Source: Pseudomonas asplenii
GTDB taxonomy: Bacteria; Pseudomonadota; Gammaproteobacteria; Pseudomonadales; Pseudomonadaceae
Assembly (NCBI RefSeq): GCF_900105475.1
Contig: NZ_LT629777.1
Coordinates: forward strand, 62,001-126,000
Direction: 5' to 3'
DNA: 64,000 nucleotides
Shown: positions 8,177-18,758 of the stretch, one piece after another
Position numbering within the stretch: position 1 is the stretch's first letter
How the letters are laid out: every line of letters starts with the position of its first letter
Notes under the pieces: model-generated
What the model was told of the DNA's origin: nothing
The model's input: the letters and a program-made list of their open reading frames with translations, nothing else
Databases searched by the model: none
Made by a program: the position numbers and the translations under genes

Positions 8177-11023
8177 ATGGCGCAGCAGTATCAACCGGGG
8201 CAACGCTGGATCAGTGACAGCGAAGCCGAGCTGGGTTTGGGCACCGTTCTGGCACAGGATGGCCGCTTGTTGACCGTGCTCTACCCGGCCACTGGCGACA
8301 CCCGCCAGTACGCGCTAAGGAATGCGCCCCTGACCCGCGTGCGGTTCTCGCCCGGGGACAGCATCACCCACTTCGAAGGGTGGAAGATGACCGTGCGCGA
8401 AGTCGAGGATGTCGACGGACTGCTGGTCTACCACGGCCTCAATGGGCAGAACGAAGGCGTCACGCTGCCGGAAACCCAGCTGTCGAACTTCATCCAGTTC
8501 CGTCTGGCCAGCGACCGCCTGTTCGCCGGACAGATCGACCCACTGTCCTGGTTCTCGCTGCGCTACCACACGCTGGAACACACCAGCCGCCAACTGCAAT
8601 CCTCGCTCTGGGGTCTGGGTGGTGTGCGTGCACAACCTATCGCCCATCAGTTGCACATCGCCCGGGAAGTGGCTGATCGCATCGCGCCACGGGTACTGCT
8701 GGCGGACGAAGTGGGCCTGGGCAAGACCATCGAAGCCGGCCTGGTGATCCATCGCCAACTGCTGTCCGGCCGCGCCAGCCGCGTGCTGATCCTGGTCCCG
8801 GAAAACCTCCAGCACCAGTGGCTGGTGGAAATGCGCCGGCGCTTCAACCTGCAGGTCGCGCTGTTCGACGCCGAACGCTTCATCGAGAGCGATGCGAGCA
8901 ACCCGTTCGAAGACACCCAGTTGGCGCTGGTAGCGCTGGAGTGGCTGGTCGAGGACGAAAAAGCCCAGGATGCGCTGTTCGCCGCCGGCTGGGATCTGAT
9001 GGTGGTCGACGAAGCACATCACCTGGTCTGGCATGAAGACAAGGTCAGCCCGGAATACGCGCTGGTCGAGCAACTGGCCGAGACCATCCCCGGCGTCCTG
9101 CTGCTTACCGCGACCCCGGAACAACTGGGCCAGGACAGCCACTTCGCGCGCCTGCGCCTGCTCGATCCGAATCGTTTCCACGATCTGGCCGCCTTCCGCG
9201 CCGAGAGCGAAAACTATCGCCCGGTGGCAGAAGCCGTGCAGGAGCTGCTGGACAAGGGCCGCCTGTCCCCGGCTGCGCACAAGACCATCAAGGGTTTTCT
9301 CGGTAACGAAGGCGAGGCCCTGCTCACCGCAGTCAACGATGGCGACGCCGAAGCCAGCGCCCGCCTGGTGCGCGAACTGCTCGACCGCCACGGTACCGGC
9401 CGCGTGCTGTTTCGCAACACCCGTGCCGCCGTACAAGGCTTCCCGGAGCGCAAACTGCACGCTTACCCACTGCCGAACCCGGACGAATACCTGGAATTGC
9501 CGCTGGGCGAACACGCCGAGCTGTACCCGGAGGTCAGCTTCCAGGCCCAGGCCGAAGGCGGCGACGAAGAGCGCTGGTGGCGTTTCGACCCTCGGGTCGA
9601 GTGGCTGATCGATCAGTTGAAAATGCTCAAGCGCACCAAGGTGCTGGTGATCTGCGCCCACGCGGAAACCGCCATGGACCTGGAAGACGCCCTGCGCGTG
9701 CGCTCCGGTATCCCGGCCACGGTGTTCCACGAAGGCATGAACATTCTCGAGCGTGACCGCGCCGCCGCCTACTTCGCCGATGAGGAATTCGGCGCCCAGG
9801 TGCTGATCTGCTCGGAAATCGGCAGCGAAGGCCGCAACTTCCAGTTCTCTCATCACCTGGTACTGTTCGACCTGCCGTCGCACCCGGATCTGCTCGAACA
9901 GCGGATCGGCCGCCTCGACCGGATCGGCCAGAAACACGTGATCGAACTGCACGTGCCGTATCTGGAAACCAGCCCGCAGGAACGTCTCTTCCAGTGGTAC
10001 CACGAAGCGCTGAATGCGTTCCTCAATACCTGCCCGACCGGCAACGCCATGCAGCATCAGTTCGGCCCACGCCTGCTGCCGCTGCTCGAAGGCGGCGACG
10101 ACGGCGAATGGCAGCAGTTGGTGGACGAAGCGCGTGCCGAACGCGAGCGCCTGGAAGCCGAACTGCACACCGGTCGCGACCGTCTGCTGGAACTCAACTC
10201 CGGCGGCGCCGGCGAGGGCGAGGCGCTGGTCGAGGCGATCCTTGAGCAGGACGACCAGTTCGCCCTGCCGATCTACATGGAAACCCTGTTCGACGCCTTC
10301 GGCATCGACAGCGAGGACCACTCGGAAAACGCCCTGATCCTCAAACCGAGCGAGAAGATGCTCGACGCCAGCTTCCCGCTGGGCGACGACGAAGGCGTGA
10401 CCATCACCTACGATCGCAATCAGGCGCTGTCGCGCGAGGACATGCAGTTCATCACCTGGGAGCACCCGATGGTGCAGGGAGGCATGGATCTGGTACTGTC
10501 CGGCTCGATGGGCAACACCGCCGTGGCGCTGATCAAGAACAAGGCACTCAAGCCGGGTACCGTGCTGCTGGAACTGCTGTATGTCAGCGAAGTGGTCGCG
10601 CCGCGCTCACTGCAACTGGGCCGCTACCTGCCGCCGGCGGCCCTGCGCTGCCTGCTTGACGCCAATGGCAACGACCTGTCGCCACGCGTCGCCTTCGAGA
10701 CCCTGAACGACCAGTTGGAAAGCGTGCCCAAGGCCAGCGCCAACAAGTTCATCCAGGCCCAGCGCGACAGCCTGGCGCCGAAGATCAACGCTGGCGAAAC
10801 GAAGATCGCGCCACGTCACGCCGAACGCGTGGCGGAAGCGCAACGTCGTCTGGCAGCAGATATCGACGAAGAGCTGGCGCGCCTGACCGCACTGCAAGCG
10901 GTCAACCCGAGCGTGCGCGACAGTGAACTGGAGGCATTGCGCAAACAGCGTGAGCAGGGTCTGGCGATGCTGGAAAAAGCCGCGCTGCGCCTGGAAGCGA
11001 TCCGGGTGCTGGTCGCCGGTTGA
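8177..11023 (+). CDS. rapA: RNA polymerase-associated ATPase RapA (HepA)
   Basis: At 948 residues it has the usual length of RapA (E. coli 968). There are two N-terminal Tudor-like domains (about 1-110), then a Swi2/Snf2 ATPase. The Walker A region is [15 protein letters not shown] (DEVGLGKT 177-184), the DEAH box is at 278-281, and motif III is [12 protein letters not shown]. The C-terminal helicase lobe has [23 protein letters not shown] and [12 protein letters not shown] (about 555-585). RapA binds RNA polymerase and recycles it after termination. It is a single gene with GGGAG ahead of the ATG. Confidence 0.96.
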   Translation: MAQQYQPGQRWISDSEAELGLGTVLAQDGRLLTVLYPATGDTRQYALRNAPLTRVRFSPGDSITHFEGWKMTVREVEDVDGLLVYHGLNGQNEGVTLPETQLSNFIQFRLASDRLFAGQIDPLSWFSLRYHTLEHTSRQLQSSLWGLGGVRAQPIAHQLHIAREVADRIAPRVLLADEVGLGKTIEAGLVIHRQLLSGRASRVLILVPENLQHQWLVEMRRRFNLQVALFDAERFIESDASNPFEDTQLALVALEWLVEDEKAQDALFAAGWDLMVVDEAHHLVWHEDKVSPEYALVEQLAETIPGVLLLTATPEQLGQDSHFARLRLLDPNRFHDLAAFRAESENYRPVAEAVQELLDKGRLSPAAHKTIKGFLGNEGEALLTAVNDGDAEASARLVRELLDRHGTGRVLFRNTRAAVQGFPERKLHAYPLPNPDEYLELPLGEHAELYPEVSFQAQAEGGDEERWWRFDPRVEWLIDQLKMLKRTKVLVICAHAETAMDLEDALRVRSGIPATVFHEGMNILERDRAAAYFADEEFGAQVLICSEIGSEGRNFQFSHHLVLFDLPSHPDLLEQRIGRLDRIGQKHVIELHVPYLETSPQERLFQWYHEALNAFLNTCPTGNAMQHQFGPRLLPLLEGGDDGEWQQLVDEARAERERLEAELHTGRDRLLELNSGGAGEGEALVEAILEQDDQFALPIYMETLFDAFGIDSEDHSENALILKPSEKMLDASFPLGDDEGVTITYDRNQALSREDMQFITWEHPMVQGGMDLVLSGSMGNTAVALIKNKALKPGTVLLELLYVSEVVAPRSLQLGRYLPPAALRCLLDANGNDLSPRVAFETLNDQLESVPKASANKFIQAQRDSLAPKINAGETKIAPRHAERVAEAQRRLAADIDEELARLTALQAVNPSVRDSELEALRKQREQGLAMLEKAALRLEAIRVLVAG

Positions 11024-11035
11024 GGTGACGACACA

Positions 11036-11101
11036 CTGTGGGAGGCGGGATTCGCGTAGGGCTTCAGAGCCTCTTCGTGGAAGAATCCGACTCCCACAGT
11101 G
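11036..11101. repeat. imperfect inverted repeat, REP-like
   Basis: CTGTGGGAGGCGGGATTCGCG and its inverted partner GAATCCGACTCCCACAG flank a 25-base centre between rapA and the convergent MFS gene. The outer arms resemble the GTGGGAG core of P. fluorescens REP elements but are diverged. It may also act as a transcription barrier. Confidence 0.55.
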
Positions 11102-11120
11102 TCAGCGTCATGCGCAAGAC

Positions 11121-12467
11121 TCATGCCGGGGCAGGCGCCCCACCCACCTGATCCTGCTCCATTCCCTCGCGCATCCGCGCCGCATCCCGACTGAAGCAAC
11201 GCGCTGCCTGGAACAGGAACAGCAACGTCAGCAACAACGCCACCGGAATCAGATACATCGCGTCATGCAGCCCCACGGCCTTGAACGCCTCGGTCATTTG
11301 CTGCGCGCCCGCCGCCAGCATCGCCGTATGGGCGAAATGATCGGACAGCAAGCCCACCACCACCGGTCCCAAGCCTCCACCGAGCAAATACAGCCCGGCA
11401 AAATAGACCGCCATCGCCATCGCTCGCAGCCGTGGCTCGACCACATCCTGGATCGCGGTATAAACGCAGGTGTAGAAGTTATAGGCAAACAGCCAGCCGA
11501 CGCTGAACACCGCCACGAACACACCGATCTCGATCCGCCCGGCCTGTAGCGCCCAGGCGGTAGCGAGGGTCGAAACCACCAGGCTTGCGGCCGCGAACAA
11601 CAGGCGCCCGTTGGCGATACGCTGGTGAATCTTGTCCGCCACCCAGCCGCCCAGCGTCAGACCGACCAGTCCGGTCAAGCCGACGATCACGCCGGTGGCC
11701 ACCGCCGCTTCCTGCAAGGGCATCTGGAAGTAGCGCTGCAGCATCGGCACCAGGAAGGAGTTGCAGGCATAGGTGGCGAAGTTGAACGTCAGCCCCGCCA
11801 ATACCAACCAGAGAAAAGTCGGGATCGCCAACAGGCGGCGCACCGGACGCTCGATCCGCACCTGGGCCACCTGCACGCTCTCCGCCGCACCGCGCTTGGG
11901 CTCCTTGATGAAGAACATGAACAGCGCCAGCACCAGCCCCGGCACCGCCGCAATGAAAAACGGCGCCCGCCAGCTGTCGAATGCCTTGACCATGGCTCCG
12001 ATGGTGAAAAACGCCAGCAGCAAGCCCAACGGCAGACCGAGCATGAAGATGCCCATGGCCCGCGCCCGCCGATGGGCCGGGAACAGGTCGCCGATCAGCG
12101 AGTTGGCCGCTGGCGCATAACTGGCTTCGCCGATACCAACGCCCATGCGTACCAGCAGGAAGCCCCAGAAACTGCCCACCAGGCCGTTCACCGCCGTCAA
12201 CCCGCTCCAGACCGCCAACCCCCAGCCCATCAGCTTGCTGCGCGAACCATTATCGGCCATGCGCCCCAGGGGCAGGCCGGCAATCGCATAGACGATCGTG
12301 AACGCGGTACCGATGAAGCCGATCTGGAAATCGCTGAGATGCCACTCCATCCGGATCGGCTCGATGATGATCGCCGGAATGGTCCGATCGAAGAAATTGA
12401 ACAGGTTGGCGAGGAACAACAGGAACAGAATGCGCCAGGCATTCGCCGCTTGGGTCGAGTTCTGCAT
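11121..12467 (-). CDS. MFS transporter (spinster-like/ACS-type)
   Basis: The protein has 448 residues and about 12 transmembrane segments. The first helix contains LANLFNFFDRTIPAIIIEPIR, the loop 2-3 motif is GLPLGRMADNGSRSKLM (MFS motif A), and helix 4 is VRMGVGIGEASYAPAANSLIGD. The FDR...I and GEA motifs are common in the Spinster/phthalate-type branch. The substrate cannot be told. It is a single gene, convergent with rapA across a REP-like repeat. Confidence 0.82.
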   Translation of the reverse strand: MQNSTQAANAWRILFLLFLANLFNFFDRTIPAIIIEPIRMEWHLSDFQIGFIGTAFTIVYAIAGLPLGRMADNGSRSKLMGWGLAVWSGLTAVNGLVGSFWGFLLVRMGVGIGEASYAPAANSLIGDLFPAHRRARAMGIFMLGLPLGLLLAFFTIGAMVKAFDSWRAPFFIAAVPGLVLALFMFFIKEPKRGAAESVQVAQVRIERPVRRLLAIPTFLWLVLAGLTFNFATYACNSFLVPMLQRYFQMPLQEAAVATGVIVGLTGLVGLTLGGWVADKIHQRIANGRLLFAAASLVVSTLATAWALQAGRIEIGVFVAVFSVGWLFAYNFYTCVYTAIQDVVEPRLRAMAMAVYFAGLYLLGGGLGPVVVGLLSDHFAHTAMLAAGAQQMTEAFKAVGLHDAMYLIPVALLLTLLFLFQAARCFSRDAARMREGMEQDQVGGAPAPA

Positions 12468-12680
12468 GGGGGCCGTCTCTTTATTGTTATAGGGCTTTGC
12501 TGCTACTCAATCTAGTCAGCCGAATAACACCTGTCTGCCACCATTCGCGGCGCTGATACCGGCCAATGGGGGCTCTATCGAGCCCGCTAAAAATACTTGT
12601 AACACCCCCTTACAAAGCGCTGGGCGAAGCCTAGAATAGTGACAAACTCCCTCCTTCCTTTCTTTCTCCGTTGACCTTCC

Positions 12681-13049
12681 ATGCCTGATGCTAATCCGTG
12701 TCTGAATTGCGGTGCCTGCTGTTCGTATTTCCGTGTCTCGTTCTACTGGGGAGAGTGCGTTTCGGGCGGCGGCCTGGTGCCCGACGAACTGGTCAGCCAG
12801 ATCAGCCCGAGCCGCGTGGCCATGAACGGCACCGAGGGGAAAAAACCCCGTTGCACCGCACTGGAGGGCGAAGTCGGCAAAGCGGTCAGTTGCTCGATCT
12901 ACCATGAGCGCTCCAGCCCCTGCCGCGAGTTCGATGCCGCCTGGGTCAACAATGAGCCCAACGAACGCTGCGATGCGGCCCGCGCCGCCTTCGGCCTGCC
13001 ACCGCTGGAGCCGGAACAGCCAGTTGCCTTAGTACCAATCGCTATTTAG
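12681..13049 (+). CDS. YkgJ-family cysteine cluster protein
   Basis: The protein has 122 residues. [11 protein letters not shown] near the N-terminus and later Cys residues ([21 protein letters not shown]) form the YkgJ/CxxCxxCC signature, thought to bind zinc or an iron-sulfur cluster. The function is unknown. Its position just before the MHYT-GGDEF-EAL gene matches the P. aeruginosa PA3310-PA3311 order, with rapA (PA3308) nearby. A long antisense frame (12516-12905) is a shadow. Confidence 0.85.
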   Translation: MPDANPCLNCGACCSYFRVSFYWGECVSGGGLVPDELVSQISPSRVAMNGTEGKKPRCTALEGEVGKAVSCSIYHERSSPCREFDAAWVNNEPNERCDAARAAFGLPPLEPEQPVALVPIAI

Positions 13050-13177
13050 GTCATTGCCAAATCATTGGGAGCACTCTGCCCTCAGGGCTCCCGTCTCCAG
13101 ACGAGCTTCTATACTCCTCACCATTGGGCGGTGCACTCAGCGCCGGTAGTCCCGGGTGATCGGGTATAGGACGAGCT

Positions 13178-15457
13178 ATGGAGTGGCTGGGGTTGCATTT
13201 TGTCGACAAATTGCCCGATGAAGGGCAGTTGCTACTCGAGTGCAGTCATAATCCGTTGCTGGTGATGCTGGCCTACATGGTCGCCTGCGCGGCGGCCTTT
13301 GCCACGCTCGACATGGCCGAACGCGTCGGCCATGTCGAGAAACCGGCGCAACAGCGGCTCTGGCGCTGGGTCGGAGCCTGCTGCCTGGCTGGCGGCATCT
13401 GGGCCATGCACTTCATCGGCATGCTCGCCTTCCAGACGCCCATTCAGGTGAGCTACGACCTGCCCACCACCATGATCTCGCTACTGATCGCCCTGTTTGC
13501 CTCGTTCCTCGCCATGCACACCCTGGGTCGCCCGCAATTACGCCCGTCGCAGACCGTTCGCGCGGCACTGTCGATGGGACTGGGCATCGCCGCCATGCAT
13601 TACGTGGGCATGTCCGCCGTCCGCTCGAGCGCGCAGCAGTATTATCAGCCCACTCTCGTCGGCCTGTCGGTACTGATCGCCATCCTCGCCAGCCTGGCGG
13701 CGCTGTTGCTGGCCAGGCATTTTCGCAGCGGCAGCGGGACGTTCCATCAGTTGCTCAAATACAGCGCCAGCCTGGTCATGGGCGCCGGCATCGTCAGCAT
13801 GCACCTTACCGGCATGTGGTCATTGAGCCTGGTGCTGCCGGCAGGCACCAGCCTGCCCTCCGCAGTGGAGAACAATCACCTGCAACTGGGCATGACCATC
13901 GCCCTGATCGCCCTTCTGATCATTGGCAGCAGTATCAGCGCCGCCCTCGCCGACAAGAAGCTGCAGTACAAGGAACAGGACCTGCGCCGGGTCAACGCCC
14001 TGCTCAGCCAGTTGGACCAGGCCCGCATGTCCCTCGCCCAGGTCGCGCACTACGATGCCCTGACCAACCTGATCAACCGCCGCGGTTTCAACCAGATCTT
14101 CGCCGAACGGCTGATTGAACGCACTAACAATGGCGGCATGCTCGCGGTGATGTTCCTCGATATCGATCATTTCAAGCGGATCAACGACAGCCTCGGCCAC
14201 GACGCCGGCGACGAACTGCTCAAAGTCATCGCCGCGCACATCAAGAGTGCCACGCGCAGCCATGACGACGTAGTCGCGCGCTTTGGCGGCGATGAGTTCT
14301 GTATTCTCATCAGCCTGCACAAACGCGATGAAGCGCGGCACATGGCCTTGCGCATCATGCAAAAAATGAAGGAGCCCATCGAGCTGGCCGGGCGGCGTAT
14401 GGTGATGACCACCAGCATCGGCATCGCCGTATTCCCCGAGGATGGCAAGTCCTGCGAGGAACTGCTGAAAAATGCCGATCTGGCGCTCTACCAGTCCAAG
14501 GACGCAGGGCGCAACAGCCTGCATTTCTTCAATACCAACCTCAAGACCCGCGCCACCCTGGAACTGCAACTGGAGGAGGAACTGCGCCAGGCTTTGCGCG
14601 AAGGCAAGGAGTTGCAACTGATCTACCAGCCCATCTGCGAAGTCAAGACCGGCCAGGTTGCCAAGCTTGAAGCGCTGGTGCGCTGGAACCATCCGCAACA
14701 CGGGCTGCTGACACCGGACCGCTTCATCCGCATCGCCGAAGCCAACGGGCTGATCGCCGATCTGGACAAGTGGGTGCTGCGCACCGCCTGTCAGGACCTC
14801 GCGACGCTGGACGGACAGGGTTATGGCGAACTGATGGTCACCGTGAACTGCTCGTCGCTGAATCTGGCACGTGAGGAACTGGCCGACGATATCGAAAGCG
14901 CGCTGCGCGCCACTGGTATTTCAGCCAGCCGGCTGGAGCTGGAGGTCACGGAAAACGCCTTGATGGGCAATATCACCAATACCCTGCAACTGCTACGACA
15001 GATGCGCAGCCTTGGCGTCTCGTTGTCCATCGACGACTTCGGCACGGGCTATTCCTCACTGGCCTACCTCAAGCGCCTGCCGCTCAATACCCTGAAGATC
15101 GATCGATCGTTCATCCTCGATATCCCCAAGTCGGCCCCGGACATGGAGATCATCCAGGCGATCATCGTCATGGCCCATACCCTGCACCTGCAAGTGGTCA
15201 CCGAAGGTGTCGAGACCCAGCAGCAATACGACTTCCTCGCCGAGTACGACTGCGACTATATCCAGGGCCACCTGTTCAGCCGACCAGTCCTGCTGGAAGA
15301 ACTGCCAGCGGTGCTCCAACAGCTCAACCAGCATCGCCCGCCATCCTCCGCGCTCCTCACGCCGGGCCAGGACACGGACCCAGCGCCGTCACGTCCGCCC
15401 TTTGCGGATAACCCCGGCTACCAGGCTGGCGCATCGACTGTGCGTCCCATCCGCTGA
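13178..15457 (+). CDS. nbdA: MHYT-GGDEF-EAL c-di-GMP protein, NbdA-like
   Basis: The protein has 759 residues. The seven-helix MHYT sensor (about 25-260) has three MHYT-type motifs: AMHFIGM (76-82), AMHYVGM (139-145) and SMHLTGM (208-214). The family proposes these bind copper and sense a diatomic gas such as NO. The GGDEF domain (about 290-450) has intact RFGGDEF (371-375). The EAL domain (about 465-715) has LEALVRWN (EAL 499-501) and DDFGTGYSSL. The locus order (rapA, ykgJ, this gene) is that of P. aeruginosa nbdA, an NO-linked biofilm dispersal phosphodiesterase. P. aeruginosa NbdA is reported to have a degenerate AGDEF, so the intact motif here suggests possible dual activity. Ribosome site: AGGACGAG. 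Confidence 0.85.
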   Translation: MEWLGLHFVDKLPDEGQLLLECSHNPLLVMLAYMVACAAAFATLDMAERVGHVEKPAQQRLWRWVGACCLAGGIWAMHFIGMLAFQTPIQVSYDLPTTMISLLIALFASFLAMHTLGRPQLRPSQTVRAALSMGLGIAAMHYVGMSAVRSSAQQYYQPTLVGLSVLIAILASLAALLLARHFRSGSGTFHQLLKYSASLVMGAGIVSMHLTGMWSLSLVLPAGTSLPSAVENNHLQLGMTIALIALLIIGSSISAALADKKLQYKEQDLRRVNALLSQLDQARMSLAQVAHYDALTNLINRRGFNQIFAERLIERTNNGGMLAVMFLDIDHFKRINDSLGHDAGDELLKVIAAHIKSATRSHDDVVARFGGDEFCILISLHKRDEARHMALRIMQKMKEPIELAGRRMVMTTSIGIAVFPEDGKSCEELLKNADLALYQSKDAGRNSLHFFNTNLKTRATLELQLEEELRQALREGKELQLIYQPICEVKTGQVAKLEALVRWNHPQHGLLTPDRFIRIAEANGLIADLDKWVLRTACQDLATLDGQGYGELMVTVNCSSLNLAREELADDIESALRATGISASRLELEVTENALMGNITNTLQLLRQMRSLGVSLSIDDFGTGYSSLAYLKRLPLNTLKIDRSFILDIPKSAPDMEIIQAIIVMAHTLHLQVVTEGVETQQQYDFLAEYDCDYIQGHLFSRPVLLEELPAVLQQLNQHRPPSSALLTPGQDTDPAPSRPPFADNPGYQAGASTVRPIR

Positions 15458-15720
15458 TCGGCATCGACAATGCCCTCGCAGGCCGATCCCAGCGAGGCTC
15501 GGGGGAATGTAATACACACTTCACAAAAAGTTCCCTGTCAATTAAAGAACGCCAATTATTGGCCGATTCAACGATACCAAAAGCAAGGATCGCCCCAGGC
15601 AAGCCTAGGGCCAAACCCTATCGCTCAAGCCGATATCGCGCGTTAGCGTCGCGATTTCTCACCGTGATGGCGCGTTGACATCATTTCGACCGCCCAACCA
15701 GACCAGGCATATGGCGCACA

Positions 15721-17895
15721 ATGACTTCCAAAAATAACCCAGCCAACCCAGTATCCGATCTGATGTCACCCGCGGTCGTGGAAAAAACCTACAAGGCCTA
15801 CTCGACGCCCCGTCCACTGGCGACGCAGCAGTACCTTTATTTCACCGAAACCAATACGGATCGTATCCTCGATAACCTCGACGGCCTGCGCGACATGGTA
15901 TTTCCGCGTCCGCCGCACCTGGAGATGGAAAACGAAGCCCGCCGCGAGCAGGAATTTCCTTCGGTCTGCCTGATCGGCCTGGGCCGCTGCGGCTCGAACA
16001 TCGCGCTGGATGTCGCCGAACTGGTCTACAACGCCCGCAAGTTCTACCTCAACGAATTCAACAACGACGACAAATCCGCCGACAAGGGCTACCGCCCAGC
16101 ACAGTGGATTCGCAACAACCTGCGCCTGGTCCAGAACAAATCTGCCAAGCCGGTGTTCCTGGTGGAACCATTGGTGATGCTCGGCGACCTGGACAAGGAC
16201 ATTGCCGGGCGTATCCGTTTTTCGCGTAAAGGCGAGAAAAGCGGTTTTATCCGCGACTACAGCAAGATGAAGATCATGGACCTGTCGGAAGTCCACGCCG
16301 GTGGTGCGGGTAACGCACCGATCCTCGGCCAGTACCTGGCCAAGATCATCCTGAACAAGGACACCCAGCGCTTCTCCAGCCCCGACTGGAAGATGATCCA
16401 TTCGTACCTGATCGACTCCTGCGGCATCAAGGCCAACCAGTCGCGCCTGTACTTTTCGATTTTCAGTGCCGGCGGCGGTACGGGCTCGGGCATGGCCTCG
16501 GAATTCGGCCTGGCCCAGCAGTACTCGTATATGAACAAGACGTTCGACACCAAGCCGATGGACGAGCACGACAGCAAAAGCGGTCATTCCTTCGTCTTCG
16601 AGCCGATCTTCACCAGCGGCATCTGCGTGCTGCCGAATATTTCCGACCATCGCAGCGAGATGTCCGAGGCACTGCACATCAATGCCGGCCGCCTGCTCTG
16701 CAAGTACCTATCGGAGGAATGGGACTTCTCGTACAACTTCGACAATGAAGACAGCAGCGAAGCCAGCGTCATGGGCCGTATCCGCCCCTGGAACGCGATG
16801 ATGCTGATCTCCAACGACATCATGCGCTATGCCGAAGAGAACGATGACGGCAACATCCAGAACATCGATGTCAATGCCATGGAGAAGCACGCCAACCAGT
16901 ACATCTCCCAGCAGATCTTCAACATCCTGACAGCCCAGGCCGTCACCACCGATTACGACCAGAACTATTTCCGTCGTGCCGGCATCGACATCGGCGAGAC
17001 TATCCGCCTGGATGCCAACGATCTGTTCATGAGCCTGGCCGGCCCGGTGGCGATTGCCTATGCCGAATCCGTGGTACCGGAACAGCCGGCACCCAGCAGC
17101 GATAAATTCAAAGTGTTCGAGAAAGAGCAGCCGCGACTGAACATCGACGACCTGTTCTTCCGTTCCATCGATCTGCCGCACTTCAACAAGGTCACCCAGG
17201 CCATCGAAGGCATCAGCCTGCTGCCGATCGAGTCCAAGCGCTACCGCGCCGCCCTGGAGCAGTACAAGGCTTCGGGTTACGACGCAGCAGCGCTGCACGA
17301 CCTGCATTTCTTCAAGAACTGTTCGTCGGTGGTCTCGATCGTTTCGCTGCCCAAGGACTACAAACTGTCCTACATGGACCTGAACCGGCTCAAGACCCAC
17401 CTCAACAGCCTGTTCCCCAACACCACGCTCAAGCGTTATGCGCTGGTGATCGGCGCCTCGGCCAACCTGTCGCTGACCACGCTGATCGCCAAGAGCCCGT
17501 GCCTGTCGGACGATTTCCTGACCCTGATCGTGGCCTTCATCAAGCGCTGCTTCGCCCGCAACCCGTACCGCTTCGACGAGACGCTGGACAACTCGATGCT
17601 CGAGTTCATCACCCGTGACGAGTTCGACGAAGGGCATATCGACGAATTGCTCAACGAGTTCGAAAACCCGGCGAAAATCCTCGATACCAACTGGTACGCG
17701 ATCAAGCCCATGTACGAAAAGAAGTACCGCGAGCTGATCAACGACAAGGACAAGTTCGTCTCGATCAACGATATCCGCCTGTCCCGCGACTGCGTGAAGA
17801 AGGCCATCAAGTATCTGCGCGAGATCTACCGCCACCGCATCGGCAAGACCAAGGTCATTTCGCTGAACAGTCACACCGGTCGGACCGAGTACTGA
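15721..17895 (+). CDS. large tubulin/FtsZ-like protein of unknown role
   Basis: The protein has 724 residues with no signal peptide or membrane span. The segments seen match the tubulin/FtsZ GTP site in order: T1-like IGLGRCGSNIALD (85-97), T3-like GGAGNAPILGQYLA (194-207), the tubulin signature SAGGGTGSGMASEFG (249-263) and a candidate T7 loop NIDVNAME (381-388) followed by a helix. It resembles the Tubulin-like family (PF13809, Tubulin_2) rather than cell-division FtsZ, which is about 390 residues. The remaining 300 C-terminal residues are not recognised and are rich in charged residues. Filament formation and GTPase activity are inference. It is a single gene between nbdA and a REP pair, with core-like GC and codon use. 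The Shine-Dalgarno sequence is poor. Confidence 0.72.
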   Translation: MTSKNNPANPVSDLMSPAVVEKTYKAYSTPRPLATQQYLYFTETNTDRILDNLDGLRDMVFPRPPHLEMENEARREQEFPSVCLIGLGRCGSNIALDVAELVYNARKFYLNEFNNDDKSADKGYRPAQWIRNNLRLVQNKSAKPVFLVEPLVMLGDLDKDIAGRIRFSRKGEKSGFIRDYSKMKIMDLSEVHAGGAGNAPILGQYLAKIILNKDTQRFSSPDWKMIHSYLIDSCGIKANQSRLYFSIFSAGGGTGSGMASEFGLAQQYSYMNKTFDTKPMDEHDSKSGHSFVFEPIFTSGICVLPNISDHRSEMSEALHINAGRLLCKYLSEEWDFSYNFDNEDSSEASVMGRIRPWNAMMLISNDIMRYAEENDDGNIQNIDVNAMEKHANQYISQQIFNILTAQAVTTDYDQNYFRRAGIDIGETIRLDANDLFMSLAGPVAIAYAESVVPEQPAPSSDKFKVFEKEQPRLNIDDLFFRSIDLPHFNKVTQAIEGISLLPIESKRYRAALEQYKASGYDAAALHDLHFFKNCSSVVSIVSLPKDYKLSYMDLNRLKTHLNSLFPNTTLKRYALVIGASANLSLTTLIAKSPCLSDDFLTLIVAFIKRCFARNPYRFDETLDNSMLEFITRDEFDEGHIDELLNEFENPAKILDTNWYAIKPMYEKKYRELINDKDKFVSINDIRLSRDCVKKAIKYLREIYRHRIGKTKVISLNSHTGRTEY

Positions 17896-17900
17896 TGCCC

Positions 17901-17976
17901 CTGTAGGAGCCCGACTTGCCGGCGAAGAGGCCCTTCAGGCCGCCAGAAGCTTCGCCGGCAAGCCGGGCTCCTACGG
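17901..17976. repeat. inverted REP pair
   Basis: TGTAGGAGCCCGACTTGCCGGCGAA on one side and the inverse TTCGCCGGCAAGCCGGGCTCCTACG on the other form a long imperfect stem with about 25 bases between. It is a P. fluorescens-type REP doublet after the tubulin-like gene and may stabilise or terminate its mRNA. Confidence 0.8.
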
Positions 17977-18107
17977 GATCATGGTCCTACAGCGAGACTG
18001 TGGATTTTCTCCACGAGCAACAGCCACTACGGCGTTGCGCGGTTACTGGCCTACCCACTTACAGGCCATAAATGCATAACGCACATGCACCATTACGATA
18101 CACAGAC

Positions 18108-18413
18108 TTACTGCAGTGCCCTTTCCTGGATCATTACCCAAGGCGATACGACTACCGCCCACAGGCTCGGATCACGCTCGAAAAGATCCTGGGCCCGCGT
18201 TTCAGACACCTTGCTCAGCGCTCCGGTGGCCAGCCAATCCGCCACTTTTTCGGCCTGATTCTCGGCCATGGCCTCGGCAGCCGCGACCAGATCCAGCGAC
18301 GGCTCGACCCACAATAGGGCGCCCCGGGCAAAGAACGGTTGCAACTCCTCCCAGCGAATAGATGCAGTTTCACCAAGCAGCTTGGCATAGAGGGTGCTAG
18401 GTTCTTGAGTCAT
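18108..18413 (-). CDS. DUF2288 family protein
   Basis: This small soluble protein of 101 residues begins MTQEPSTLYAKLLGETASIRW and contains LLWVEPSLDLVAAAEAMAEN and VSPWVMIQERALQ, as in the DUF2288 family. It has no signal peptide. The same gene lies beside braC in P. aeruginosa (PA1075 next to PA1074), so the neighbourhood is conserved. The function is unknown. Confidence 0.82.
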   Translation of the reverse strand: MTQEPSTLYAKLLGETASIRWEELQPFFARGALLWVEPSLDLVAAAEAMAENQAEKVADWLATGALSKVSETRAQDLFERDPSLWAVVVSPWVMIQERALQ

Positions 18414-18758
18414 GGGGTTCTACCTGAGAAAAAAACGGCGCAATCATAACGTCGCAACCCAGGTAGAAAAACCCGTATGTAAACGTGGGGGTGAAAGAGG
18501 GAGCAGGGAGTCAAGGATTGCCGTGCAGGTCAGCAACATTCGGTTAACAATCCGCATGGCCACTTGCCGCCATTCTGTCTCTTTCTTTCATTTAAGCGAC
18601 ACATCCCGATTTTGTCCTTGGCTGCCCGCTATCCAAGCGATAAACGAGCACTCTAAACTGTATCGGTACAGTTGCCGGGTAAAATCGGGCTCTAAAACCC
18701 GGTTCTGCCGCCCTGGCGTCAGAACTATAAAAACTACAACAGCAAGAGTGGAGCACTA
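18414..18758. promoter_or_regulatory. regulatory gap upstream of braC, with a short palindrome
   Basis: There is no gene in these 345 bases. CTGTATCGGTACAG at 18658-18671 is a perfect inverted repeat (CTGTA / TACAG, 4-base spacer) about 90 bases before braC. It is followed by TTGCCGGGTAAAAT, which may contain promoter elements. The binding protein is unknown. The half-sites resemble LexA half-sites, but the spacing is too short for LexA. Confidence 0.35.

Noticed and set aside
8315..10465. 716-codon open frame on the minus strand
   Set aside because: It is an exact antisense shadow of rapA with no family resemblance.
18658..18671. CTGTATCGGTACAG as a LexA box before braC
   Set aside because: LexA needs CTG-N10-CAG (16 bases); this palindrome is two bases too short, and braC is not an SOS gene. 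It is kept only as an unassigned palindrome.
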